A stretch of 64,000 nt of DNA from Sorex araneus (GCF_027595985.1 NC_073311.1:29539892-29603891), one strand, 5' to 3'. Positions 1 through 12,159 are shown, numbered from the stretch's first letter. A program made the numbers and translations. Notes: a model not told the origin generated them from the sequence alone.

Positions 1-249
1 GATCTTAGTACGTAGAAGTAATTAGGATTTTGACAAGAACGTTAAGCTACTTCTGAGGAAATAAAAATTCCCTTCTTTATTATTTTTATGTTTGAAGCTC
101 CAAGAAAATAAATTCAGTGAAATATTTTTGTTTTCAAGAAACTGCATGAGGTTGGATATGTTGAAAGCGAGGATGGGTGGTGTTTCTCTCTTAAATTGTG
201 AAATTTCGATTGTGCACAAAGGTAAAGAAAAATATAACAATAACATTTG

Positions 250-812
250 CATGTATCACTTATATCACTTGTCATCCCCTTGATCTTCAATTTGTTCGAG
301 CAGGTGTCAGGAACATTTTCATTCTTCCCTATCATGTGCTGTGTAGCCCAATGGTATCTGCTCGCTCCAGGAACAGGAAGAGCCTCAAACTGTTCATTCA
401 AGGTTTTGACAAAGAAGTCTGACCATCTCATAGGTGGGCAGCCACACAGTCTTTTGACACCCCGTGGAATCCGGTCAGTAACAGCTCTAGTCCAGTGGTC
501 AACTCTAAATCGCATTACGTGTCCAGCCCATCTGATTTTCTAAGCTTGGCAAACAAGACAGCGTCCCTGATTCTTGAGTGTTGACAGAGATTGGAAATCC
601 ATATTCCTTCTCTCACTTGAATGAAACATGGTACTCCACGTATAGCTTTCAATTCCTCTTTGGGATACTCTAGGGCCCAGGTCTCTGAGGCCTATATTAG
701 TGCAAGAAGAACGGTGGAGTTGAAAAGATGTGCCAAGAGCCGGAGATTCTTTGTCCTCTTAACCACTTCTAGACACTCTTGAAGGCATTCCATGCTGCTC
801 TCTTTCTCCTGC
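250..812 (-). pseudogene. RTE-clade LINE, 3' part of ORF2 (C-terminal region), degenerate
   Basis: On the minus strand, broken frames read as the C-terminal part of an RTE-type endonuclease/reverse transcriptase. Segments in order from 812 downward are RRKRAAWNAFKSV, LRLLAHLFNSTVL, ASETWALE, RIRDAVLFAKL, then from 515 the open stretch beginning MRFRVDHWTRAVTDRIP and continuing RWSDFFVKTLNE. The order and spacing match nematode-type RTE elements from family knowledge. Several stops and frameshifts, for example between the FAKL and HVMRF blocks near 530, show it is dead. The tail near 250-285 keeps the LEQI-DQ-DD coding end and short ATCACTT-like repeats instead of poly(A), which is typical of RTE 3' ends. 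Endonuclease and RT core are absent, so the copy is 5'-truncated. Coordinates are approximate at both ends. Confidence 0.8.
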
Positions 813-1061
813 ACAGTTTGATTTTAGTAGTAAAACATAGCAGCGAAAGTTGCAGAAAAAATAATGATAAACTAGAAGTAACCTTTTAAATGTGTGCAAA
901 CAGTAAATATAGAACTTTGTAATAAAACCATTCAAAATAACAATAGCTATTTATTTTATTAGAATGTTTTTGCTGGAATGTCCTGTTTCCTTGTAATCTT
1001 TAACCATGTGGTTTTTAATCTATCATGACAATCAACCAAACTCAACTTTATTTATTTACAT

Positions 1062-1240
1062 ATTTGGGGGTTTTTGGTCACAGCTGGTTATACTCTGGGC
1101 TTACTCCTGACTCTCTATAGAAGTGTCATGCCCAGAGGGACTCAGGGGACCACAGGCGATTCTGTGGATTCAACCCCATTGACCAAGTGCATGGTAAGTG
1201 CCATAGCCAATATACAATTACTCCACTCACTCAAAGATCT
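1062..1240 (-). mobile_element. SINE B, old degenerate copy
   Basis: Read on the minus strand this follows SINE B order: tRNA-like head, 'ggtcccctgag' block, then a body ending at T-rich DNA near 1062. Many substitutions suggest an old insertion. No clear TSD was found. Confidence 0.55.
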
Positions 1241-4200
1241 CTCTTAAATCTTAATTTGCTACATTTTTGTGCATTCAATATGCATTCAATTATTTTAATG
1301 AAAAGTTGATGATAAATTTTAACTATGTTTAAAATTCTATCTCTATTCAGATAATATATTTATCTTTAATAATCTTTTATGACTTTTTTCTATAATAATA
1401 GTTCCTGATGCTAAAGATCTTATGTCCCAAGATATTTAAACATATTCAGACTCACAAATACACCATTAGCTCCCACTTCTCAAGCTCTAAGAACAAATAT
1501 AATTTAAATATTATCTCCTGTCTCCCAGTGGTGATATCATGCAATTTTATTTAGTCATCTTTTGGGGATTTTGGAACAGTGATGTTATCATCAAAGAAGT
1601 CCCAAATACATTGCTTCTGTGTGGTTGTTCTTAGTCTCATTATTGACATATTCACATGTTCAACTGCTTTCAGAGAGTGGTTTAATTATGGGAAAATAAA
1701 AATTTAAAAATTCCAATAAAGTTAAGTGTGTATCCTTGTTCAGCATAACCTTGGCTTGAGACCTCATATTTTTATTACTTTTTATACAGCTCTTTTGAAA
1801 ATCATTATATTTATTTATTTTATTTCTGTTCTTCTGTTTCAAAAGCTTCTGTGATTTCTTTAACTTTTGACTTAGTCCATTTTCAGTCTTTGGAAAGACT
1901 GGTGTCAAATATTATTTTAACTTCTGAACATGTCCAAATATATGGCACCAAATATCTAGGGACAAAACCCAAATTATTTTCAAAAAGTCCTTGAGGTTTC
2001 CTTCTCACTTTTCTCTATATAAGTAGCAAGTGTAAACTTCAACATAGAGTATTTATCTACAGATGTGTGTAATATTTCTCATTTTAAAAGTGTGGATATA
2101 TTGCTAATAGCTCAGGATTTATGAATGTGCAGAATTATATCATTCACATAAAAAGAAAGCTCTTATTATTTATATAGAAGAGTTGCTAAAGCCTAACATA
2201 ATTTTAAACTTTGCATCACTTTAAATTCTGAACTATTTTGAAAATTGAGCATATGAATATTTTAAATCATAGCTCCTGAAAACGATGGATTGTAGCAGAG
2301 AAGCCAAGAGTGGTAACTGACAGCTAAGAAAGGAATGTGTTAAAAGATGTGTAAGGCAAGTGGTAAGGTCAGAAAATTTTATGAAATGAATCCATGGCTT
2401 CATAAAATATACTCTCAAAAAGCAATAGAAATAAAGAAGTAAGAACTATATTTTCTATAACATTGAAGCTTGGAAATCATGGAATATGTGCAAATGGACA
2501 AACTTGAGTGAGGTGAGCTGAGGGGAAGATAGAAGCACAAAAACCAACAGAAGCAATAGAGTGAAACAAAATGAAGAGACATATGAATAAGAATAAGATG
2601 GCTGCAGAACGGAGTTTTGATATGATGAAAAAAATCTTATGTTACTCATTATCTGGAATAGAAATAAATCCATGACTTTCAGGTTGAGATTGAAAACTAG
2701 AGGAAATATTATTTCTTTCATAAGATATACTTTCACTCTGCCTTCCAAAGTCTAGCATTTTTATATTAAAACACTTGAACTAGGAATGATGCAAGGTGTC
2801 CAAACACCCTTAGGAAAGATGAAATTATGTTTGTAAAACACCTTTGGACTGTAGCAAGCTGGAAAAGTATATACTTAGTTTTTCTTCTTTTACCCACCGC
2901 ACTAAAGTGGAAAAATTCTTCCCACATACAAACAGCTGTGTGCCAACAGTTACTGCCTGGTTTGTGTCTAGTGGGTAAGATAAACTTATAAATATTACTA
3001 TCTAACTACAGGGAATATGATAAGTTTTCTTTTGCTTGTAAATGTCATTCTGTCAGATTTCTGAAGCGGTTTTAAATTCCCTAGACTTCTACAGAGATAA
3101 TAGGCTGTGTTTATTGTCCTTAATGGGGAGGAAAAGGGGCAAGGACACAGGATGCTCCCTGCGAGTATCTTGCATTATGTCTGCAAATAAAAAAGGCAGT
3201 TTACTCAGTTCCCTTGTCCAGGTTTACTTCTACTGGGTCACTGAGGAGTTTAACTAAAGACATGAGGTTAAAGAGGAGAAAACTCATGAAAACTGATTTC
3301 TCAAACCATATTGCTGACAGTAAATCTACTATTCAATCTTTTAAGGAAGGAAATATTTTATACTTATCACCATAGTAATAATTATTCAGCCTTACAGTTA
3401 CAGAGGATACTTGTCAAGCTATTATATCAGAGAAGATGCAAACATTTGCCACTGGGAATATATGGCAGGCCTCAACTTTTTACAGAAAAAAAAATAAGCA
3501 CTGTAAGGGAAACTTTATGAGTATTTCTAAAATTTTCTAATTTTACACACTGCTATCCAATATATAAGGAAGAAAACACATTTATTGCATGAAACACATG
3601 ACCTGGGTTTTAATTTGGTTTGATTCTCCCACAGAATCTCTTTGGAGAAAACTGCACAGATCTTCAAAACTCAAAGGGTTTCCAAAAACTTTAAAATATA
3701 TAAAATGTCACTCTATTGCATTTTAATTCATTAAACTGACAAATTACACAGATGATGGTGGAAAACATGAGACCTCTCTCTTGGAAGCATAGAGTTTACT
3801 TAGTCTTTGTGGTATAACCAAGAGAAAAATTTGAGGCAAAAGATCTGAAAAAGTTATGTAAGGAAAGTATTTTAATTCTACTATTATGACTTTCTTAAAA
3901 ATCTATTTAAATGGCAAAGTCAAATATATTCAGATATATGTAGGAGAGCGTATAAAATGCCAGTTGTCTAAATGACCCCACATATTCTCCTTAGAAAATG
4001 ACAGAATAAAGTCATTACAAATATCCTTAGATAAAAATAAATGTACACTTTCAAGCTCTACATATTGGCTATAATTAAATATAACATATGAAGCACTAGC
4101 TCCTGCCCTCAGAAATAAATTAGCTTGAATCATTTTATTCAGTATATAATTTTATTGTCAAGTCAAAGTTTGACTCTCACTAAGTATAATCCCATTCCTA

Positions 4201-4469
4201 CAATGTTTGAATAATTTTTTGCATCTAAAAACACTTTCTTCTTAGAGATACTGTTTTGATATAGAAATTGCATACATAAGTAGAGAAAATCAAAGAATAA
4301 ATTGTTCTTTGTTTACATGAAAAGATGACCAATAAATTTGAAAAATCTATATTTGTTCATCCACTCAAATAATGGCATAAATATTCAATATCCAGAAACC
4401 TATATGGAAACAAAGAGCTTCCTTGAAAGAGGAAGATGGGACTACTGATTCAAGAGGCCAAGTAATATA
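1241..4469. other. AT-rich single-copy DNA, nothing recognised
   Basis: About 3.2 kb without a recognisable repeat, exon or RNA gene. Open frames here are short, AT-driven and lack any familiar domain. Old unrecognised repeats cannot be excluded. Confidence 0.5.
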
Positions 4470-4559
4470 AATCAAAGTAAACCCAAATATGATAATACCA
4501 AGACACTTTGTAACCAAAAAGTAAGAACCAAAGACAGCGATAGACTCCTTAAAGATAGA

Positions 4560-5127
4560 CTTCTTAAAAAGAGATGAAGTCGTAAAATTTGCTTATAAAT
4601 GGATAGACATGGAGAGTATAATGCTAAGTGAAATGAGTCAGAAAGAGAGGGACAGACATAGAAGAACTGCACTCATTTGTGGAATGTAGAATAACATCAC
4701 ATGAGGCTGACACCCAAGGACAGTAGAAACAAGGGCCAGGAGGATTGCCCCATAGCTGGAAGACTTCTTAAGGATCAGAGGGGAGAAGGCAGATGGAATA
4801 GAGAAGGGATCACTTGGAAATTGATGGCTGGAGGAACCAGCTGGTATGGGAGATGCATGCCAAAAGTAGATAATGGACAAACATGATGACCTTTCAGTGT
4901 CTGTGTTGCAATCCATAATGCCCAAAAGTAGAGAGAGAGAGAGTATGGGGAATATTGTCTGCCATGGAAGCAAGGGGAAGGTTGGAAAGGGGGGGTATAC
5001 CCGGGATATTGGTGGTGGGGAATGTGCACTGGTGGAGGGATGGGTGTTTGATTATTGTGAGATTGTAACCCAAACATGAAAGCTTGTAACTATCTCACGG
5101 TGATTCAATAAAATTTAAAAAAAAAAG
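4560..5127 (+). mobile_element. L1 3' UTR fragment, 5'-truncated, with A-rich tail
   Basis: Sense L1 3' end. It contains the conserved block around 'gtgaaatgagtcagaaag' (about 4630) found in laurasiatherian L1 3' UTRs, a G-rich strand (4975-5045), the lineage-specific 'gcactggtggagggatggg' motif near 5025, and a terminal AATAAA with A-run at about 5106-5127. The same 3' end recurs antisense at 7345-7760. The 5' limit is uncertain and could reach 4420. Confidence 0.75.
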
Positions 5128-5156
5128 AGAGGAGCTAAATAGCATGTAAAGGGGGC

Positions 5157-5182
5157 AAAACAAACAAACAAACAAACAAAAA
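5157..5182. repeat. (CAAA)n microsatellite
   Basis: A run of about six AAAC units just downstream of the preceding L1 tail. Confidence 0.8.
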
Positions 5183-5321
5183 TCACTGAAAATTATCCTT
5201 ATATCTGTGCAAGCAAAAGGAGAATTGAATAATCAAAGCATTGAATGAGAAGATCCTCTAACCAAGAATCTTCAATACTTCAAGAACTTCAATACTTCAA
5301 TACTCAGAATTTAAGGGAAGA

Positions 5322-6008
5322 TTAAAAAGTGGGAGTAAGATGGGGTGTGGGGGCTGTTGAGACCCATCCTGGTAGGAGGGGTTCTACCAACCATTGGAAC
5401 TCTGTCTCCCATTTGGAATAAGACCAGTGATTATCTTGAATCCTAGGCTCAACGGGACCCAGGAACAGAAATACTCTGCCTGCTTTCCCTAGTCTCTGCA
5501 ATCCAGAGGTCACATCCATAAGACACCTCCTGCAGACGCCTAGTAGTCTCCTCATTGGCCACCCTCCAGATCTCACAGCTGCTTCTCCCGGAAGGGAGCA
5601 TAAAATGAGGCCCCCATAACCATAACACTGGGCTCTGCACCAGAAGTGCCCCATGGGAGGGCAGGTGAGAGCCCTCCCTGCCCCAAGGGACCCAGCCCTG
5701 GCAGCAGACCTCCACTACCCCACCGTCACCATGCTCCAGTCTACTTTCTGCATACTTGGACTGAGCCTTAGGCATGAGCAAAGTCCCACAGAACCCAGGT
5801 AATGCAGAACATTGTGATCTTTGACTCTGGGCTCAGCGGGACCCAGGAGCAGAGATCCTTTGCCTGCTTTCCTCCAATCTCCAGCGACCCAGGGGTCACA
5901 CACGTAAACCACCTCCTGCCAGCGCCAGATAATCCCCTCATCGGTCACCCTCCAGAATTCACGGCTGCTTCTCCCAGAAGGGAGCATATAATGAGGCCCC
6001 CATAAAAA
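5322..6008. repeat. Two imperfect tandem monomers, period about 385 bp
   Basis: The segment beginning 'gggacccagg' occurs at 5454 and again at 5838, and the end 'aatgaggccccc' recurs at 5605 and 5990, giving two diverged copies about 385 bp apart. They sit directly upstream of L1 ORF2-like DNA in the same 5'-to-3' direction, so they could be L1 5' UTR monomers, although ORF1 would then have to be missing. That assignment is inference. Confidence 0.5.
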
Positions 6009-6009
6009 A

Positions 6010-6480
6010 GTCTAAAAATTAAAAAGAAGACTTCTCATATAATCAGCAGCTGAAGACATATTTAGAATCCGCCAGTTCTGTCAAAAAGCACTGAGCTGAA
6101 CATCCTTATGTAAAAACACGAAGATCAAGCACCACAAGCAACAAAACCCAGAGGCAAATGACAGAAAATTCCTTCATAGCAATAAGTCTAAATGTCAGTA
6201 TACTGAAATTACTCATAGAATAGCATGATATAGCTGATTATATCAGGAAATAAAACCTAACCATATATTGCTTATAAGAGAGACACTTAAACTCTTACAA
6301 CAGGTACAAACTCAGAGTGAAAGGTTGGAAAACAAACAAGGGCAGTCATACTTGTTAGGCCAACAGTATTCTAGCTAGAGAAAATAATAGGACATAGGGA
6401 TGGAATTAGGCACTCCATAGACCAAGAGGTTTTAGCTTTTATCAACATATATACACCAAATAAAGGCACAGCAAATTTTC
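6010..6480 (+). mobile_element. L1 ORF2 endonuclease-region fragment, part 1
   Basis: Degenerate sense L1. Blocks resembling the ORF2 endonuclease region are visible: 'aatgtcagtatactgaaatt' near 6192, 'gagagacac' near 6280, and 'tcaacatatatacaccaaa' near 6440. Continuity is broken at 6480 by a composite insertion and resumes at 7774. No frame stays open. Confidence 0.65.
6468..6480. repeat. Target-site duplication, left copy
   Basis: The 13-mer 'acagcaaattttc' is repeated exactly at 7761-7773 and brackets the whole 6481-7760 insertion. Confidence 0.85.
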
Positions 6481-7760
6481 TTTTTTTTTTTATTATTTTT
6501 CCCTTAAAGAAATATTTTATTGAACCACCGTGAAAACAAGAAAAAAAATACAAAGCTTTCAGGTTTAAGTCACAGCCAAATACTGATTAAACCACCATCC
6601 CTTCACCAGTGCACCCGTTCCACCACCAAGAACCCCAATACACCCCCCCTCCCACCACACCCCCATCTAAGTAGCTAATGATATTCCCATTATTCTCTAT
6701 ATATATTGAGTACATTTCATATTTCCATACAGAACTCACTATTATTGATTGGAAATTTTCCCCAACAATCAGGCCTGCCGAATAGGCATCATCTAATAAT
6801 TTCTCTTGATTGGTAAGAGTGAAGACTTTGAGTCCGCGCGGCCGCTATCGCTATCGCGGCTGCGCGGTTTTGGGTTTTTAATATTTTAGCTCAGTTCACA
6901 GTCAAAATGGATGGCTGCAAGAATCCGCTCTGGTGCCAAAATGGGTTAGGAGACCTCAGGATCACAGTCAATAGGCGCGGAGGGTTTGCTTCTCGTGCCG
7001 CGGCTCTCGGTTCATCTCTGGGAGGAAGGCGCGCCGGGAACGCCCCCCCTCCCAGGACCACCTACAGGCTACGTCAGTAAAGAAAGTCCTACCTCCTGGT
7101 GTAGGGGTCTTAGAGGGTGGCTCTCACCGCATGGCTGCTGCCGCTGCCGCCATTTTCGCTCAGAAAAATGGGGTGGAGAGGGAAAAAAATCCCTCCCCGG
7201 GCTGCACGAGGTTGTAGCTCAGTTCACAGTCAAAATGCATGGCTCAAGCATCTGCTCTGGTGCCAAAATGGGTTAGGAGACCTCAGGATCACAGTCAATA
7301 GGCGCGGAGGGTCTGCTTCTCGTGCTGCGGCTCTCGGTTCATCCTATTTTTAAAATTTTATTGAATCACCATGAGATAGTTTCAAGCTTTCATGTTTGGG
7401 TTACAATCTCACAATGATCAAACACCCATCCCTCCACCAGTGCACATTCCCCACCACCAATATCCCGGGTATATCCCCCCTTTCTCACCCTCCCCCTACC
7501 TTTAAGGCAGACAATATTCCCCATACTCTCTCTCTACTTTTGGGCATTATGGATTGCAACACAGACACTGAGAGGTCATCATGCTTGGTCCATTATCTAC
7601 TTTCAGCATGCATCTCCCATTTTCCTAGTGATAGAGAAGTGATTCCTTCTCTATTCCATCTGCCTTCTCCCCTCCGCTCATGAAGCAGTCTTCCAGCTAT
7701 GGGGCAAACCCCCTGGCCCTTGTATCTACTGTCCTTGGGTGTCAGCCTCATGTGATGGGG
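6481..7760 (-). mobile_element. Composite L1-type insertion: two L1 3' UTRs plus GC-rich module
   Basis: A 1280 bp minus-strand insertion into L1 DNA, bracketed by a 13 bp exact TSD. In sense order (descending coordinates) it has a 5'-truncated L1 3' UTR with AATAAA near 7355, a CpG-rich module (about 7345-6825) holding two copies of a roughly 127 bp repeat (7217-7342 and 6890-7016), then a second, different L1 3' UTR ending in poly(A) at 6481. One TSD around everything fits either a read-through transcript (3' transduction of a neighbouring element) or a later insertion into the first element's A-tail. The CpG-rich module contains a NotI-like 'gcggccgc' core shared with composites elsewhere in the window. 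Confidence 0.75.
6890..7342. repeat. Direct repeat of about 127 bp, spaced 327 bp
   Basis: Segments 6890-7016 and 7217-7342 both run from 'gctcagttcacagtcaaaat' to 'ggctctcggttcatc' with only a few differences. This is a monomer-like 5' module inside the composite. Confidence 0.85.
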
Positions 7761-7773
7761 ACAGCAAATTTTC

Positions 7774-9010
7774 AAAACAACAGCTGATAGACCTGAAGAG
7801 ATAAATCGGTGACAACACAATAGTGCTGAGATAATTTACAACCCCACTTTCATCACCAGACTAATCAAAAAGCAGAAATAAGGTGCATAAATAAGCATTG
7901 GAAGAACTGAGTCTAACACACATATTCAGGACCCCCCACCAGCAAAATGTGAATACACATTCTTCTCCAGTACACATGCAACATTCTTACCAGGATAGAT
8001 CACATGATACACAATCTTAATATCCACAAGAAAACAAAAATAAAATATATAACGAGTACTTTTCCAGACCACAAAGCCACAAATGTGGAAATCAATCATG
8101 AAAGTAAGTTAGGAAAAACTACATTTGGAAAGTGAAAAATAGTTTTTAATAACAATGGGATCAAAAAAAGGTCTAAGAAGACATAAAAAGATTTCTTGGA
8201 ACAAATGAGAAAGAAAACAAAAACTATCAGAACATGATGATACTGAAAAAGCAATATCAACCTACATCAGAAAAAAGCAAAAGCTGCAATCAATGACCTA
8301 ACCTGGCAGTTTAAGAAATTAGAAAAAAATTAAACCCAAAGGAATTATAATAGAGCGGATGGTTAAAATTAGAGTAACAATCAAAGAGATATCATGAGGC
8401 CAATAATAAAAGTCTATAAAACCAGGGACTGTTTTTGATGGCAAATGATACTGGAGCTAAAGCAAAAAGACAACTGAATAGAAGAAAATATTTTCAAAAT
8501 GTACATCAGATATAAATGTTTAATTTCCAGGATTTATAAAGTACCCACATAATTCAATAATAAAAAAATCCAAAAAAATTGGAAGAGGAGATAAATAAAC
8601 ATCCCCCCAAAAGGATATAGATTGCTACAAAACATGTGACCAAATGATCACCACCATGGCTTATTATTAGGGAAATGCAAATCAAACAATAATGAGATGC
8701 TATCTCGCACCAATGAGAATGCCATATATCAAAAATATTGTAATAAAATTAGTTGTTGGCAGGTATGAGGTGAGAAAGGAAGATTCTCTCTCTGATGGTT
8801 GATATGTTATATGGTTCAACCTCTATAGAAAGCAGAGGTTTCTCAACTTTTATCAACAATTTCTCAACAGTTTCTCGATACTCAACAATTAAACTCCCCA
8901 AATATAAAAAATAAACATTTATTTAAAAGGATATATGTAATCCCATGTTCATCCTCTTACTTAGAAAACTAGCCAGGATATGGAGTCCAACTAGAGTGTC
9001 CAACTAGAGC
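7774..9010 (+). mobile_element. L1 fragment, ORF2 endonuclease region then internally deleted to 3' region
   Basis: Continuation of the 6010-6480 L1. Endonuclease-region landmarks include 'cacattcttctccag' near 7958 and 'aggatagatcacatg' near 7992. After about 8400 the match jumps to the distal L1 region ('gggaaatgcaaatcaaac' near 8670, 'atgagatgctatctcgcacc' near 8692), so the RT core is missing. It is non-coding through stops and deletions. Confidence 0.65.
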
Positions 9011-9048
9011 TGAAGGAATGAAGACGTTGTGGTGTATGGGAGCTGGTG

Positions 9049-9206
9049 AGACAATATAGCTGGTGTGGCAATTGCCTGTCATTCAACATACCAGGCTTTG
9101 ACCCCTTGCAGCATTTATAGTCCCCCAGACCCCACCAGGGTTCCTAAGTGCAGTCAAGAGTAAATCCTGCGTACTGTCAGGAGTGCCCAGCCCCCCCAAA
9201 AAATAG
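9049..9206 (+). mobile_element. SINE B, diverged
   Basis: Sense copy: diverged head 'gagctggtgagacaatatag', a 'ggctttgacccc' B-box region, a 'caggagtgcccag' body and a short A-rich end. Confidence 0.5.
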
Positions 9207-9229
9207 AAGTTATGGTGTATGTAATCAGA

Positions 9230-9620
9230 CTTGTTGGTCCACCTCTAAAGCATGTGCTGAAGTCCTTTAGTGACTTCCTTAGCCCTGCTGTTAATGAAGT
9301 CATTTTTAGTGTATTAATAAGGTCATTTTTAGTGTTGAGTTTCACTGGTGTTTCTCTGGCCCCCCTCCCCTCCCTTTTGGCCGTTTGATTACTGAATGCT
9401 GTAATCAAAATTTGATTTTGGTGCTTGCACACTTGGTTGTGCTTATTGGGAGAGGGGGTGTCCCACTTCAGCTGTGTTCACAGTTGGCTTCCTCACACTT
9501 CTAGTCCTGTGCCACAGTTAGGATTATACTCACTCACCATATGTAGATTGAATTTGTAGCCTCAGGCCTTTGAAACAGACACTCTACCCTCCCTGAACTA
9601 TCCTCAGTCCCATTCTTCAG
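9230..9620. other. Unassigned stretch with possible antisense SINE head
   Basis: No clear repeat. The segment 9530-9616 loosely resembles an antisense SINE head. The motif 'tcatttttagtgt' is duplicated near 9300 and 9325. Confidence 0.3.
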
Positions 9621-9714
9621 AATTTTTTTTCGCCCATCATAAAGTTTCAGTTTAATTTTTGATGTTTATTTATTTTATTTTAAATTTAAAGTTTTTTTCC
9701 AACTTACAAACTTT

Positions 9715-9740
9715 ATTTTATTTATTTATTTATTTATTCA
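9715..9740. repeat. (TTTA)n microsatellite
   Basis: TTTA units abut the T-rich side of the following antisense L1 tail and probably derive from its poly(A). Confidence 0.75.
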
Positions 9741-9751
9741 TTTTTTCATTC

Positions 9752-9870
9752 ATTCATTTTTATTGAATCACCATGTGGAAAGTTACAAAGCTTTCAGGCT
9801 TAAGTCTCAGTTATGCAATGCTTGAACACCCATCCCTTCACCAGTGCACATATTCCACCACCAAGAATCA
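9752..9870 (-). mobile_element. L1 3' UTR end, antisense, strongly truncated
   Basis: Begins with the T-rich complement of a poly(A) tail, then 'ttgaatcaccatgtgg', 'ttcaggcttaagtctcag' and 'cccttcaccagtgcac', the antisense 3' terminus of the local L1 3' UTR family. Confidence 0.7.
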
Positions 9871-10053
9871 CAGTTTCAGTTTTAAATGCACATTCTTCCT
9901 CTTTCTTTTCATAGACCCTTTTTGATCCACTGTTTTCTGTGTCAGAGGAACTGAAAGTGTTGGAGAGGGGTCTGCAGGGCTGGAGCTAACCATCTCTGGC
10001 CCTCGCCCAGGTGGCATGTGTAGACTTGCAAATGGAGACATCTTTGCAAATCT

Positions 10054-10345
<292 letters not shown>

Positions 10346-10584
10346 GGAAGGGGGGAAAGAGGAAAGTGTAAGACTGAGCTTTCAATCCCCAGTGTCACCT
10401 AGATGCACTGAGCATGGTCCAGGCTAGCTCTGCTCTTTGGAGCACTGTGGCCATGTGTGTGTGTGATTACCACAAAGAGAAGATGTGACCCCGGGTGAAT
10501 AAGACAACTAAGGAGGTGTCAGCTCTATAGCCAGTTGTGTGACTCGGGTGAAGTGGGGTGTGGACTGAGCTCCAGAGTGCTACC

Positions 10585-10757
10585 TCTGGCTCGACAGAGG
10601 ACTGGGGGCAGGCACTTTCCCTGGCTCGCAGTTGACCTGGGTTCAGTCCCTGGTACCACGTTTGTTCTCTTGAGCCACACCCAGGAGTGACTCCTAAGCA
10701 CGGAGCCAAGAGTGAGCCCTGCACATGATCTGGTATGACCCAAAGCCCCCCCAAAAA
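10585..10757 (+). mobile_element. SINE B
   Basis: Sense copy with diverged head, B box 'gggttcagtccc' near 10640, body 'cacccaggagtgactcc' and 'gtatgacccaaag', and an interrupted A-tail after 10750. Confidence 0.7.
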
Positions 10758-10951
10758 AGCAGTAGACATTCAAGCTATATTCCAGTCTTTTCTGAATAGT
10801 GATTTGAGAATTTCCACTGCTTCAATATCTCAAATTAAATGGTTTGCTCTTTTAAGATAATTTAAAGGATGTCTTTATTTAATGTTGTTTTTTTTTTTTT
10901 TTGCTTTCGTGTAAAAAGTCTGGAAATTTTTAAGATACTGATCAGGAAGTG

Positions 10952-11208
10952 GGGGCTGGAGCGATAGCACAGCAGGTAGGGCATTTGCCTTGCACTTGAT
11001 GGACCCAAGTTTGATTCCTCCGCCCCTCTCGGAGAGCCCAGCAAGCTATCGAGAGTATCCCGCCCGCATGGCAGAGCCTGGCAAGCTACCTGTGGCGTAT
11101 TGGATATGCCAAAAACAGTAAAAACAAGTCTCATAATGGAGATGTTACTGGTGTCCACTCGAGCAAATCAATGAGCAACGGGATGATGGTGACAGTGACA
11201 GTGATGGT
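10952..11208 (+). mobile_element. SINE A (RTE-tailed), near full length
   Basis: Starts 'ggggctggagcgatagcaca', with Pol III A-box-like 'tagcacagcaggta' near 10965 and a B-box-like 'agtttgattcc' near 11009. The body has 'cggagagccc' and 'ggcaagctacctgtgg'. The 3' end at about 11140-11208 contains 'gagatgttactgg' and GACAGT repeats with no poly(A). The 3' segment is related to the coding end of the RTE LINE seen at both 250-812 and 35195-36420. Confidence 0.9.
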
Positions 11209-11605
11209 GTATATGCACAGTGAAATACTATGAAGTTTTAAGAGTTTAAGAAGTCACGATGTTTGTTGCAAAATGGATGAATTGGAAAGTATCGTGTTTG
11301 ACAAAATAAAGTGGAGGGAGAAGAACAAACCAGGTGATCTTATTATCTGTGGGATACAATTGAGTAAAAATAAGAGAATCATCAGTACTGAACAATGACA
11401 AACCCTCGACATTAGAATATAGAACCAAATATCAAATAATGGCAGAAGGGATACATGGGGGAAGATAAAGACCAGACTGGAAGAAATATAAAGACACTGT
11501 TGAATAACCATGGTAAGTTTGGTGGTGGAGGAGTATAGTGATTTTGTGTATTAATACAAATTTACAGTATTGAAAATATATAAACTAAATACATTTTAAA
11601 ATATG
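11209..11605 (+). mobile_element. L1 3' region fragment, degenerate
   Basis: Resembles the distal L1 3' UTR: 'caaaatggatgaattggaaa' near 11270 and 'ggtggtggaggagtatag' near 11520, then AT-rich DNA in place of a clear tail. Confidence 0.5.
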
Positions 11606-11616
11606 TAAAATGAAAG

Positions 11617-11830
11617 TAGTCACTGTCACTGTCATCCTGTTGCTCATCGATTTGCTCGAGTGGGCACCAGTAACATCTCCATTGTGAGACTTGTTTTTAC
11701 TGTTTTGGGCATATCAAATACATCACAGGCAGCTTGCCAGGCTCTGCCATGCAGGCAAAATAATCTTGGTAGCTTGCCGGGCTATCCAAGTGGAGCGGAG
11801 GAACCGAACCCAGGTCAGCTGCATGCAAAA
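11617..11830 (-). mobile_element. SINE A, antisense
   Basis: The 3' end lies at 11617 with 'cactgtcactgtcatcc', followed by the antisense RTE-like segment, 'cagcttgccaggctctgcc', and the tRNA-like head near 11800-11830. Several indels. Confidence 0.85.
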
Positions 11831-12106
11831 AAAGAAAGTACTAGGAGCAAAAATGATAACATGCAGGCAGTTTGTATGTCTACTGAAATTAGTGCAGCAA
11901 ATTTATTTAGATATATACAAGCACACATTTATTTTGGTTTAAACACACTTGTAATAAATTTAAATATATTGCTCCCCAGATTATTATAGACTAAAGATAT
12001 CAAAATAAGCAAGGAAAATACATTTTAGTACAAATAAAAATAATACTAAATTAAAATAATTAATAACAATCAATAAACACATGGTAAAATGTGCTTATTG
12101 ATTGCT

Positions 12107-12145
12107 ATTAGATACAATAGCTATTAGATACAATAGCTCAGTATG
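12107..12145. repeat. Short tandem duplication, 19 bp unit
   Basis: 'gctattagatacaata' occurs twice in tandem, with a diverged third copy near 12149. Confidence 0.8.
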
Positions 12146-12159
12146 ATTGCTATTAGATA

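Noticed and set aside
4638-5077. Open frames over 100 codons near 4.6-5.1 kb
   Set aside because: All lie in an L1 3' UTR, mostly antisense.
6830-7345. CpG island / gene promoter
   Set aside because: The CpG-rich DNA is part of a retroelement bracketed by a TSD and repeats at three other places in the window.
10960-11020. tRNA gene candidates at the A/B boxes
   Set aside because: A- and B-box-like motifs recur at the head of every SINE; no cloverleaf or anticodon arm is preserved, so these are SINE promoters.
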